A stretch of 64,000 nucleotides of DNA from Jackrogersella multiformis (taxonomy: Eukaryota > Ascomycota > Sordariomycetes > Xylariales > Hypoxylaceae), in the NCBI GenBank assembly GCA_902806575.1, contig CADCXD010000005.1:2356001-2420000 (forward strand), in the 5' to 3' direction. The notes below the pieces were generated by a model, which saw nothing but the letters and a program-made list of their open reading frames with translations, was not told the DNA's origin and did no database searches. Below, in pieces: positions 46,939-58,161 of this stretch (position 1 is its first letter; every line of letters begins with the position of its first letter). The position numbers and the translations under genes are program-made.

Positions 46939-48390
46939 ATGTTGGCAACTCGAGATCAGGAGAATTTGGCCTTCAACCGCCAGAATACCGCTGCCCTCAA
47001 ACAGCAGCAGGGCCAGGTCAAGCGTCAACTTCAACCCAACACTCCCGGAGCACGATTCGCGAACACACCCCTTAAGGTCCCTCTGAATGATGAGAATGGC
47101 GGTGGTGCCAAGAGTATTCGTGGTGCCCGAGCAAGGGGCAACGAGAATACTCTCACATCTAAGGGGAAGGGAAAAGGGATGAGCAAGACTAATCTTGCTA
47201 CCCCTTCAGGTATGTACTCTATGGACGACCCCGGGTTTCCAGTTGTCATGAAGCAAGGCTAATGGATTGGAACAGGGCCACGTAGCAGAGCACCTCTGGG
47301 TGACAAAACCACGAATGCGAAAGCCAAGGGACAGCAGGCCATCAACGTTAAGAGCGCTGTTCGGGAGCTCGAGAAGTCCCAAGGAAAGGCACCGACAACC
47401 ATTCGACCCAAGCAGAAACATCCGCAGACTGAGTTGCAGAAGTTGCAAATCCATACTGAAGGTAACGACTCGCTTAGCGAAGAGGATGTCGAGTACTGCC
47501 CTCCAGGATCTCCGGGACCACAGGGCCGGCCATACCAGTCCGATATCTTCCCCGATGGCGCGCTCAAATTTGACGCTTTGAAGCCTGAGAATCTGTTTAA
47601 GGGCTATTATGACTTCTACTTCAACCCCGTCGATAAGCATGGCGTCTCTCTGGCGGATAAGGAGCTGGAAGAGAGGAATAAAAAAGCTATGGAGGATTGT
47701 GATAAACGAATCCAGGAAGAAATGGACAAGATGGAGTGGGGTGTTCAAGAGGAACTGAATGCCAGCAAGAGGAAGCCCTCCGTTTCAGCCAAAGTCGCGC
47801 CTAGCGTAGATGTTGGTGCTAAGAGACCAATTACCAACAGGGCATTTTCCACAATCAGGCTGAAGGATGCTGCCGACGCTCTATCCATGGACGACACAAC
47901 CAAGTCAATGCAGCGAAAGGAGGCTAAGGCCACGGAAGTTAGCAAAGTCCCGCAGAAGAAGACCACATCTATTCCCATACCTAGCTTCAGGCGACCGCCC
48001 AACGTGACCAAGATGCTCCCCCGAAAGACATCAATGGAAATGGAGGCCAACTCAAGAACTACCATCGGCTATACTAAGGGGCGATATGCGGCAGAAATGC
48101 TTGGTCAGCGAGGAATTGTGAGGCCTAAGAGGCCTGCATCAAGGACTGGGCTCGCTCGTTCTGACACAACAGTGTCTAACGAGTCTGATAAGACTATTAC
48201 TCCTTCTCGATACGCCCACAAGCGAAATCCTACTGCCGAAGACCAAGGTTGGAGAGAAAGAGTCCCATTCCTTTCCATCTTCAACCCAGAAGATGATGAC
48301 GATGATGAAGAAGACGACTTTGATCTCGTTCCAGGTGGCGTGAAAACTGTAGGCGAGGACGACACATTCGAGTTCAAGCTCGCCGATTAG
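46939..48390 (+). CDS. Securin-like protein (candidate Pds1/Cut2 homologue)
   Basis: Two exons, 46939-47209 and 47276-48390, give 461 residues, mostly disordered. The N-terminus has DQEN, TPLKVPLNDEN and, across the splice junction, SRAPLGDKTTNAKA, resembling the APLG/TNA region of fission yeast Cut2. EEDVEYCPPGSP (about 159-170) resembles the acidic D/E-I/V-E-Y-x-PP motif with which securins block separase. A basic middle and an acidic Asp/Glu run (EDDDDDEEDDFDL, near the end) follow. If it is securin, it inhibits separase until anaphase and is destroyed by the APC; no classical KEN box is seen, and D-box-like RxxL sites are weak. Orthology is inferred from short motifs, since securins diverge fast. 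Confidence 0.7.
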
Positions 48391-50309
48391 ACACTCCCTA
48401 CTGTTTAAGCGGCATTTGGCGTTATCGGCTGACTTAGTCATGCAGGAGTTGGCTTTAGGTCGGCGTGTGGTGCACTTCACTTACTCATGTAGACAAGACT
48501 GTATGGATTAAAACGCGTACCTGGGTATTCATAATTCGTAAAGGCGGTTCTGGTATTTCATAGTTATAGGTGGCAACCTCTCCTCAAAGTTGTGTTACTA
48601 GGTTACCTACCTAGATATCTGCCTAGGTAGCTAGGTTACTATCCTTGATGAGTCAAGTAACAACGGCAGATTTACACCAATCGTGTTGACTGAAGTGATA
48701 CTGCTTGCTAGTTGATTCTCTCGAGCTACATATATTGTGACAGCACCTATCTCAGCATGTAGGCACGTTTAATCTTCCTCTCGAGTCTTTATGCATATTA
48801 TCAAGTGGTATGCTAGCTTTTACCGTTAGGCTAAAGACGGTATTCCTTTACCACCTACCTAAGTACGGTAGGTAAGCATGAAAATGATTTTCTAATATCT
48901 CGGTGTTCCCGCTTGGAGGCCTAGCAAGTAGCTGAGCCACACGTCAACTTCAACCTACGTACCGGTAGGTACCTGGTGTATGAATGACAATTACTATGAT
49001 TATTGGCCTCACTGACGTGGAAATATAAATGACTGCTAGAAAAACACAACTCCTTTTGTTACAAGTGTCTCGATGAGCTGGTATCGAACAACTATACTAA
49101 ATTCAAAACTAGGTACCTAGAGTTGTTTTCGATGGCTGTTTTGCACCTGATGCAACGTGAGATTCAGGCGGGATCTGTGTCGTTTGTATGTACCTGAGTA
49201 AATACTTCTAAAGGGGCTTTTTTTTTGTCATTGTGGTATAACTGAAAATATAGCTACTATATACTATATATCAGGCTTGGTATGCATTCATAGATTGCAC
49301 CCATTTGCTCATTTAACATTAGTCTTGTAGCCCCTGAATATTACGATACGCCGATATAATAAACAACAGAAACAAGGTGCCTGACTAGGTAAAAAGGAGC
49401 TGCGTCAAGTTCTAGATTCGACCGGTCAAGACGATTCGATTCGCTGTCAATTCATTGTTATTGACACTTTAAAGCTAGACATGGCGAATAGAGAAAGCGG
49501 TGACGTTGTAATGCATACCCTCAGACCCTATAGAGGATAGATACCTACTGTTTTTGGCTTGTGATAGGAGGTATCGTACCTAGCAGTTGCCACTCGCTGT
49601 TAATGTGTTACGAGAAACTTTTACCACCGGGCATACCCCTATGATTAAAATACCTAGGTACCTACAGGCTGTTTAGCGGAGTTAGAAGCCCCATAATACG
49701 CCACAAAATAGACATTAGGTACTTAGGTACCTACTTACCTTCTAGGCTGCACTTGCAATAATATGAAGAAAGGAAAAAAAAGTTCAAATCCACAAAATAG
49801 AATTGTGGCACAGACGTGGCGTACGGCCCCCCGGGACTTGGCCCCATCCCTGAAATCAGAATCTGGCTTTCCTCATCGACAACTTTTCGACATCAGCCTC
49901 TTCATTCTCCATCCCCATCTCCTGCCCACTTTCTTTGACCAAAGTATAGTGCCGACCTCGCGAGCGCAAATTTCTCGGTCACACCTTTAGCATTTGTCCG
50001 CGACCATATTAGCTTAATTATTATCGCTCCTAACTCCTCCCCCCGAGGTCTACACCATCAACTTATTTTACCTAATTTACCAGTCTCTTTTAAGAAAGTC
50101 CCACACGTCAGATCTCCGATCCTGTCGCGTGGACGCAGGAGTTTCGCGTATCCTCCTACCGCACCCACTCTCAACTCCCAACCCTCAACTACAATCATCA
50201 ATCGCGTACAACCCTTTCACTTTATGAATGGTGTTATTGATTCTTTCCGATTCGAGATATGATGGTCGGTGGATAGTCGGAGCCGCCAACTTCGACCCTC
50301 CTCATCATC
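48391..50309. other. Intergenic region upstream of set1
   Basis: 1.9 kb between two plus-strand genes. Repeats of the ACCTAGG type at 48602-48640, 48850-48878, 48955-48972, 49651-49665 and 49715-49745. Roughly the last 450 bp is C/T-rich and probably the set1 promoter and leader, which ends with the short upstream frames listed separately. No gene is visible. Confidence 0.5.
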
Positions 50310-50320
50310 ATGGCTCCTAG
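50224..50320 (+). promoter_or_regulatory. Three short upstream ORFs in front of set1
   Basis: Three upstream ATGs lie within 90 bp of the set1 start. The frame at 50224-50262 has 12 codons plus stop. The frame at 50228-50320 has 30 codons and ends at TAG eight bases inside set1, overlapping its start out of frame. A third at 50259-50276 is tiny. If transcription starts upstream of 50224, ribosomes must bypass or reinitiate after these, which would lower Set1 translation. Transcript start is not known. Confidence 0.55.
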
Positions 50321-53300
50321 CGCTGGCTATAAGGAGTTCTTTCCTAACGCTCCTCGCGCCGCTAGAGACAAGGCCAATGAACGGGAACGGGAACGCGAGA
50401 AGTTCTCGAGAGCATCAGAAGTTGCCGACATTGATTCTAAGACAGCAACACCTGCTCACCGCGATGGCGCTAAATACGATTCATTGTTATCTGATGCCGT
50501 ACATCCTCCGACAGATGATACCGAGTCTTTGCAAGGAGATATCCTCAATGGTGTTGGTTCCGCCAGTTCCCACACCAGTACTACATCCTCTGTCTTCACT
50601 ACTTTCAATTCTTCCGCTGCTATAAACGCTTCTTCACGCGCTTCCAACAGCAACCTCACCCCTCTGACTACAATGGGCTCGCCCACAAATTCTTCACATA
50701 TTCAACCTGCAAAGCAGCGCACCTCCGTCATTCACGGTACTGTCAGCAGATCTGATACTACGAACCATACAACGATCACGGGACCGCTGTCTAGTGTTTC
50801 CGGTGTCGTCAAGCGCCTCCCAATCCGAGACCCTAACCTCACTATAAAAGGAACCAAGTGTATACACGATCCTTTGACCGACAAGAGCTTATCCTCGGCC
50901 GATAGGAAAACCCTGAAACCTAAATACAAGAATATCGGGCTGGTACGTATACAATACATAATATTATAACTATGGATGGAGGGGGGGCGTCATCTAACTC
51001 GTGTAAGATATTTTGGCTAATTCACTGAATAGGAAGATGACGCCCCCCCTCCAGATCCTCGCCTATCTAAAGGCAGCTGGCTCGATTACATAAATGTCGA
51101 CTTCCATCTGCCAAAAGCAAGATTACGCCAGACTCCATACAATCTTAAGCCATACCCATATGACCCTGTTACCTCTATCGGGCCTGGGCCGCCAACCCAG
51201 GTTGTGGTGAGCGGATTCAACCCGCTGATCCCCTTCTCTAAGGTCGTGACTATATTCACGTCCTTTGGAGATGTTGCCGAAAGCAGTAACAAGATGAATC
51301 CCCACACAGGAAGTTATCTGGGCTTTGCGACATTCCGATATCGAGACACAAAGCAGCAACGACAACCTCCCATATCGGCTATAAATGCCGCGAGAAGGGC
51401 TATCAGGGCGATGAACGGGAAAAGGATCGAGGCGAACCGCGTTAAGGTAGAGTTCGACCGGGACGGCAGGAAAAGCAGGGCCATGCTCGAGACTATTCTC
51501 AAGAAGGATAACGAAGAGACTGCGTATATGACTGCAACACCACCAGTACCTACGGGACCTAGGTTGAAGCCTGCCGAAGTCGTCACGCGAGCGCCTCCTA
51601 CCGCTCCGAGAGGTCCTGCTGCTGACCGACAACGACCTGTATTACCCGCCGAACCCAACTGGCCGCTTCCGATCAAGCCTAAGGCATTTTCTACGTTAAT
51701 CGATCCTCAATCCGTCTTGGCTACTCTCAAAGGCGAGCCGTACATCTTCGTTCCCGACACGAGCGTCCCAGTTATGGTGACAACGATACCTCATATGAAG
51801 AAGCGCCTTAAGTCATTCCATTTTGACGATATACGAGCCGATCGGACTGGCTATTATATTTTGTTCTCTAATACCTCGTCAGGCCGCGACGAGGCTTGCA
51901 GGTGCTTCAGATCGGCAGATGGTAGCGCCTTCTTCACCTACACCATGGCTATGAAGCTTCATGGTGTAGCTCCATCGGGCTCTTCTCATCCTGCCGATCA
52001 AATACGACGAATCGAACCAGAACAGAGATTGCTTCCAGATACACGCTACAGAGACGAACACCAGTATCGGCCACGCGACGACCGACGGCGTGACGAAGAA
52101 GCAGTCTTAGAGGAGGAGAGAAAGCAGAGGGCTAAGAATTTTGACCCTGTTGTGGAGGCTATCGAGGTCGTCCGCCGTGAGATGAAGGAGCATTTGATCA
52201 GGCATATTAGGACTAAACTGGCCATTCCTACATTGTTCACATTCCTAGACCCGGCGAATCACGTAGCCAAGAGGCGCAAATTGAACCTCGAGCACCCTTC
52301 CGGCCCATCACGACCCACGATCAGCTTCGAGGACCGTGATGTTACACCGATCAGCACACCCAACTCTCGAGCCGATCCGATTGAACGTCGTACTGCCCGT
52401 CTTGACGTTACCGCGTTGCCTCGTATAAGGAAAGCTAAAGGTCAAGGTGCCGCGCAGCGGAATTACGGTTTTACAGACCCGTTCGCACGCAAGCGGTCTT
52501 CCGTGGTGCGTAATGCCTTCCGGTCGCTGCACCATCGGCTACAGCCTCCAGACAGCGACGACGAAGCATCAGAAGACGAAACCGAGAATCGTGACTCCGT
52601 CGCCCGCGATGTCGAAGAAGCAGAGTCACGCGCTCGAAGTCGTATGAGCACAGAAGATTATGGTTTCGAGAACGACTTTGCCGATGAAGATTCTATGACA
52701 GACGCAAGCTTCCCTGTGAACGATGCCTCTATCAAAACCAAGAAACGGAAGCTCGATCTTCACATCGAAGCCGCCATCAAGCGACAGAAGAAGTCCGACG
52801 AAGAACTCTTCGGTGTTACTATTGATATACTCGAAAACGAGTTCCCTAGTCCTGCAGAAGATGTCGTTATGCCAGACGCTGAACTCGGCAATGATAAAAA
52901 CCCCGAAGCCACTGAACCTTCTACACCGGTTGAGAAGACCACCAAGGGTCGAAAGAAGGCCCCGGTAGCAAAGTCAAAGAAGAAGACCAAGAAGCAACTC
53001 TTCGAGGAGCGCGAGGCCATGAAGAAGAAACAACAGGATGCTTACGTCGACGAAGTCTTAGAACAGGTGCAGAAAGAGGAAACACAAGAACCCGAGGAAC
53101 CATTACAGAAGCCCATCATTGAAGAGGTGGTAGATGAAGTAATTCTTAGGGATGAGCGCTTTTCTGATGCGGTAGTCCCTGCGATGGCTGCGCCGGAGTC
53201 ATTTGACTTGTCAGTGAAGTCCATGCCAGACCTTGAGCTCCAGTTCAAAGACCATCCTGATATCGCCAAACTCAAGAGGAAGTTCAAGGCGACCGATATT

Positions 53301-54224
53301 GGTGACCCCAGACTTTGGGTGTGGAAGCACGGCCGTGTACGAGAACTGAATGCGGATCAGCCATCAAGTACGAAACCGCTTACCATCGAAGGCTACTATG
53401 TATCAAACCCTAGTGGATGTGCTCGTACCGAAGGCATCAAGAAGATTCTCAACTCGGAGAAGTCTAAATACCTTCCTCATCACCTTAAAGTGCAGAAGGC
53501 CAGAGAAGAGCGGCAACTCCGTGCGGAGAAGAAGGATGGCAAAGATACGGCGGCGGCGGCGGCGGAAGCAGCGAAACTTGCAGCAGAGAAGTTGTTAGCC
53601 AAGGGAAATTCGAGAGCAAATCGCGTCAACAACCGACGCTTCGTAGCCGATTTGAACGACCAGAAGAGAACTCTAGGCCAGGACTCGGAGGTACTGAGAT
53701 TCAACCAGCTGAAGAAGCGAAAGAAACCTGTCAAATTTGCTCGCTCTGCAATCCACAACTGGGGTCTTTACGCAATGGAGAACATCAACAAAGATGACAT
53801 GATTATCGAGTATGTCGGAGAGGAAGTTCGGCAGTCCATCTCCGAGATTCGGGAGAATCGCTACCTCAAAAGTGGCATTGGCAGCAGCTACCTCTTCCGT
53901 ATCGACGACAGTACGGTCATTGATGCGACGAAGAAGGGAGGCATTGCCCGTTTCATCAATCATTGTTGTATGCCGAATTGCACGGCCAAGATTATTAAGG
54001 TAGAAGGCAGCAAGAGGATTGTCATCTATGCGTTACGAGATATCGCTCAGAGTAAGTCTACATATATTCCACCAAACCGTCCCAAACTACGAAGAACATG
54101 ACTAACGAAACTTGTTACAGATGAAGAGTTGACATATGACTACAAGTTCGAACGAGAAATCGGGAGCTTAGATCGTATCCCTTGCTTATGCGGAACCGCG
54201 GCGTGCAAGGGATTTCTCAACTAA
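50310..54224 (+). CDS. set1: Set1, histone H3 lysine-4 methyltransferase (COMPASS catalytic subunit)
   Basis: Three exons, 50310-50942, 51033-54051 and 54121-54224, give 1251 residues. A disordered N-terminus precedes an RRM-like domain (about 265-360, VVVSGFNPLIPFSKVVTIF). Next come the Set1-specific RNA-binding fold (about 446-525, GEPYIFVPDTSVPVMVTTIP), charged low-complexity sequence, the N-SET domain (from about 944, with PRLWVWKHGRVRELN), and SET (from about 1107): RSAIHNWGLYA, MIIEYVGE, FINHCCMPNCTAKII, ELTYDYKFE. The post-SET CLCGTAACKGFLN ends the protein. All catalytic landmarks are present; NHCC rather than NHSC is also found in yeast Set1. Intron 1 carries a perfect 19-bp inverted repeat with exon 2. 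Upstream short frames may restrain translation. Confidence 0.96.
50977..51053. repeat. Perfect 19-bp inverted repeat across set1 intron 1/exon 2
   Basis: Left arm TGGAGGGGGGGCGTCATCT (50977-50995, in the intron) is exactly complementary to right arm AGATGACGCCCCCCCTCCA (51035-51053, exon 2). The 39-nt loop holds the branch region (GGCTAATTCAC) and the 3' splice site AG at 51031-51032. In RNA this would be a stable GC-rich hairpin with the acceptor in its loop. Confidence 0.9.
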
Positions 54225-54920
54225 TGAACATCTTTCCCTGGACCTGAGCTCGTCAAAAACATCTCTGTTACTTGTCTTTTCTGGAGCGGGTGTTTTTTTT
54301 TTCTGCATCAGATCCTCTTCATTTCAAGGCGCAGTTCTAGATCAGCCTTGATATATAGGCATGCTAAGGGTTCAATATGAACGGCAAAAAAAGGGCGTGG
54401 TGTACATTAGTCAAATTTCTTCGACCGAGACGCGGGCTATGGCGTTTTCGCGCAACCTTTCGGCTTTTTGAGGTTAAAATGGCACGGTTCGAGAGCATTA
54501 AGTGTGACGGCGATTATAGATGCTAAAGGAATTGGCCGCCGTCTATACCCGTGGCGGTGGTTTTTCTTTTGCAGTGCTGTTGGGTAGCGGAGGCCCTTCA
54601 ACAACACCAAACGAGGTTATCAATGTACATAGGAATCATCCCAGGTGGCCTCAACTCCAGGTACTTGCTGAGGGGATAATAATTGTGATTGCCCTTATTC
54701 AACATGAATCATTAAACATATATTTATCTACCTATCTAGCCAGGAGTAGCATTGTCCATTTTTATCGTCCTTATAAATGACTTTTCTTTGCCCTCGGAAC
54801 GCCTATGGTGTGTGGTATGCCGTGAAGCCCAGAGACGGTCTCTCTGCCCAAACGCCGGAACGTGCCCTAATTACTTATGCGGATTCTCGTATACATCTTC
54901 CCAGCACCCTCCCGACCAGG
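54225..54920. other. Intergenic region between convergent genes
   Basis: 700 bp of 3' flanks of set1 and fcf1. It has a run of T's near 54291-54302. Frames at 54520-54780 and 54752-54979 show no domain. Confidence 0.5.
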
Positions 54921-55763
54921 CTATTGCGGCGCGCTGGGTAACCTCTCGATCACGTACTTTCCTCGGGCTACGTTCATGATGGGGACACCGGGGATCTTGC
55001 GTATCCTCCTGCAGAGGTCCTTGTCGTTGGTGGCGACGATGTATATGCGGTGTTTCCTGTTGGCTCGGCGGTTAGCTATCGCGTTCCGACGCGGTGCATA
55101 CGCATACATAGAGAGAAAGAGAGAAAGACAGGGAAAGGAGAGGGAAAGGAGAAGAATAACAAGAAGCACCACCCACATGACACGGTCGACGATACAATCA
55201 TCGGCGTAGACACCCTTGTGGTCGCACTGCAGGCGCTCCCAGCGCTCGTCGCGGGCGATGCGCAGGGCGATGCGGTACTTGGGGCCGAGCTTCTCGAGCT
55301 CGGCCATGACGCAGCTGGTGACGATGGGGTGGCACTTGGCGTACAGGCAGTCCATCATGCTCTCGAGCAGGGGCAGCTTGCGCTGGACGGTGTGGGACAG
55401 GAAGTTGGTGTCGACGAGCACGCTGTAGGGCGGGACCAGCGCCTCGTTGTGCTGGAAGAAGAGCGACGACGGCAGCTGCGGGACCTCGTGGCGGACGATG
55501 TCGGAGGCGGCGGCGGCGGCGGGCTTGGAGAGGGCGGCGGCCTCGGCTTTGGCTTTGTTCTCCTTGAGGCGCGCGTCGCGGCGCGAGATTATGCGCTTTA
55601 CCTGCGTGTTGGGAGGGGAGGTTAGATGATGATGATGATGATGATGCTGTGAACGATTATGCGCTTATCGATAAGGTGGTGTTTGGAGTGGGAGGGTGAT
55701 GAGAGGAAGAGGGAGAGGGAGACGGACCTGTGCGAACTTGCGCGTCTTCTTTGCGACACCCAT
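54921..55763 (-). CDS. fcf1: Fcf1/Utp24, PIN-domain nuclease of the small-subunit processome
   Basis: Three exons, 55763-55728, 55601-55177 and 55056-54921, give 198 residues, near the usual 189-200. The basic start MGVAKKTRKFAQVKRII spans intron 1. The PIN domain shows LVDTNFL with Asp76, CVMAELEKLG, DDCIVDRVM and IVATNDKDLCRRIRKIPGVPI, ending with the RGKYVIERLP tail. Utp24 cleaves pre-rRNA at sites A1/A2 in the nucleolus. An Ala-rich segment (about residues 30-47) is a lineage insert. Intron 1 uses the unusual donor GTCCGT, and intron 2 splits a Met codon AT|G with GTGGGT; both restore conserved residues. Confidence 0.94.
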
Positions 55764-57084
55764 AGCGGACTGTGGTTTGTTTCGAATCGGCTAGGTGAGC
55801 AGGTAGGTAGGAAGGCAAGAAAATGTTGCGTATACGTTTGGTCGACGGCGTGGCTAACAATGGCGGGTTGCGATCTGCCACTTTGGAAAATCTTGACCGC
55901 CCTGGAAGAGGGAATATTATTAGCCGCTCGCAAGCGTGAACCTACCTAGGTATCTTCAGGTCGTACACGCGAACTCGGTCAGTGCGCATCTACCTACACT
56001 ACCTAAGTAGGTACGAAATTGGAAGAACCTAGCAATTAGGTACTTCGTACATGCTTAATCGTGTCCTTATGATCAAAGAATGGCTGGTGCGTCTCTTGAA
56101 ATATATTTCATACCGAAAATTACCACCGCGTGGAATTGTCTTACAAATTTTTTATTCTTTTTCCATTCCAGCTTATGGTACATGTTAGGTACCTAGGTAG
56201 GTTACCACAACCTGCCTGCACTACAAATGCTGGATTACACTACCAGGGCTATTGGTGCCAGTAGCAGCATGGACTACATGTAATTGGAAGGTACCTATTA
56301 GGTATGGTGCCAATTCAGCCCAGTCAAAAGTCATTAGCCTCCTGCCGTGCGCTGTGCTACGAAGTCGTACAGCGTCGCTGCGGCCTGCCAGAAATTGCCG
56401 ATGGCGCGCGAAATGCATGTACTGTAACATCCATAGACCCTTACAATATGGTTCTGCTAGCGTGTAAAACCACTACGTATCAACGACACTATGTACCGGT
56501 ACCAGCATTAGCACGAAGGTAATAGTCATCAACGCGAGCCTTCCTCGTCTCGTCTATTCTCAATTTACTTTTTACTAGCTACCTAAGGTACCTAAGCAGG
56601 AACGCCCTGTTTGCTTATTTTAGCCTCTCCTCCTATTTCTTGTTGGTCCCCCTCCCTCCGTCTCACCAAACAACACCAGCAACGCAACAAAGAGGTGGGA
56701 AGGCCAGGAAAATCATCAGCAACAACAACAATGCAACAATCGCTATAATCCCTATCATTCTCGTCCGTCATTAGTCATAAAATTTCCCACATTATAGTCG
56801 CTCCGGTCTTCTCCCGTCCCTTGTTCCGGGGCGCCCTTTTCCTTTGGTGGTTGAGCTGAGTCCGAGACCGAGAATACGAGGATTCCAGATCGCACCTCGT
56901 TTCTTTGCTTAGCCACAATCCGAATTATCCATTCGACAGAATCGAAACAAACAAACAAACAAATAAACCAAGAAATCCATCAGAGATTTATCCTACGCGC
57001 TAGCTATCGCGCATCGAAATATCGACGTCGGGAGTCTCGTTCGCTTAATTATTTATCCCGCTGTATCGTGAATTCTCGCCCATC
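55764..57084. other. Intergenic region, divergent promoters
   Basis: 1.3 kb between fcf1 and csi2. ACCTAGG repeats lie at 55941-55953, 55991-56014, 56185-56203 and 56578-56595. The 450 bp before csi2 is C/A-rich and could be a long 5' leader. No gene is visible. Confidence 0.5.
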
Positions 57085-58161
57085 ATGCGCGCGCAACCGA
57101 TTCTTTTCGCTCTAGCCGCCCTATTTGCCTCTAACGTCATCGCTCAAGGCACGCAAACCCAAACCGATGATGCGACATCGACCGCTGGAACTGCGACTGG
57201 AACTCCCGCTTCGACGAGTGCGGAGACAACGGCAACATCAGCAACGTCGACGAACGCCGATACCTCTGCTTCAGAAGCCACCACGACTACTGATCAGACG
57301 ACCGATCAAACAAGCGCAGCTAGCAGCACAACGAGTACCCCGTCGTCGTCGACTGATAGTGTGCCGGCTATCAGCACCACCTCAACTGGATCCGACGAAC
57401 CTCTTCCCACTCTTCCCGGCCAGTACAGCTATCCCGCCCCTACCGTACCTCCCACGAACAATGCTCCGTTCATGCAACCGTCGAGCGTACCGGAAGGCAC
57501 CGTCTTCATTGCCGTCGGGGCCATCTTAGGTGCCTTCGGGGCTGCCGTTTTGATATGGCGGGCTGTTGTTGCCTGTCTCTTACACCGCTCCGTCAAGAAG
57601 GCAGCATTAGCTCAACAACTGGCTAACGACAAAGCCACATTCCCGCCGCCTCCGCCGCCATTTTATAAGTACAGCGATCAAGCGTCGTCGGCATCGCTTA
57701 GTAACGCTGTATCAGGTCGCGGGGTGCGAAGGACGACGCGAGGGCCTATTCCTTCATCTACCCCGAGCCAGTCTAACCTCTTCTTTTCCCCCACTGCCCC
57801 GGCTCCGTCAAATGGCAGTGGTAATCGTGAATCCCGCTTCTTGCCCTCTGGTTTCTACGCCGCTGGGGCAGGCTCTCCGCAGCAGCAAAGTCACGGTCAT
57901 TCTATCAGTCTGACAAACTTGCGACCGGATTCACGCGGTCATGGGCGAAGTCTCGGGCACACCCCGCCCGAGTCTCCTGGCCTTGCTCCTCGTACGGATA
58001 TGGCGCGGCGGGATATGAGTTCGAGCTCGTTGAATCTCAACCGACCACCAAGCGGACGAGCACCAAGTGCCTTTCTGGAAGATATGCTAGACGATTCGCA
58101 AAATCCGTTCCCGCCGGCTGCCCATCACAACAACTGGAGCCAGTCTCAACCCCGGCATTAG
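57085..58161 (+). CDS. csi2: Csi2-like single-pass membrane protein
   Basis: A single exon of 358 residues. A signal peptide (residues 1-20) is followed by a Thr/Ser/Ala-rich ectodomain (21-105) likely to be O-mannosylated. Then YSYPAPTVPPTNNAPFMQ, a conserved juxtamembrane block, and one span (about 140-165, VFIAVGAILGAFGAAVLIW). The cytosolic part starts HRSVKKAALAQQLAND and has FYKYSD, RRTTRGP and SQSNLFFSPT segments seen in fungal Csi2 proteins. Yeast Csi2 is implicated in chitin synthesis and cell-wall integrity; the role here is inferred. The layout resembles wall-stress sensors but lacks a WSC Cys domain. Confidence 0.82.
   Translation: MRAQPILFALAALFASNVIAQGTQTQTDDATSTAGTATGTPASTSAETTATSATSTNADTSASEATTTTDQTTDQTSAASSTTSTPSSSTDSVPAISTTSTGSDEPLPTLPGQYSYPAPTVPPTNNAPFMQPSSVPEGTVFIAVGAILGAFGAAVLIWRAVVACLLHRSVKKAALAQQLANDKATFPPPPPPFYKYSDQASSASLSNAVSGRGVRRTTRGPIPSSTPSQSNLFFSPTAPAPSNGSGNRESRFLPSGFYAAGAGSPQQQSHGHSISLTNLRPDSRGHGRSLGHTPPESPGLAPRTDMARRDMSSSSLNLNRPPSGRAPSAFLEDMLDDSQNPFPPAAHHNNWSQSQPRH

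Noticed and set aside
53940..54000. NHCC in place of NHSC in the Set1 SET motif as a sign of inactivity
   Set aside because: Yeast Set1 also has NHCC, so it is normal for this family.
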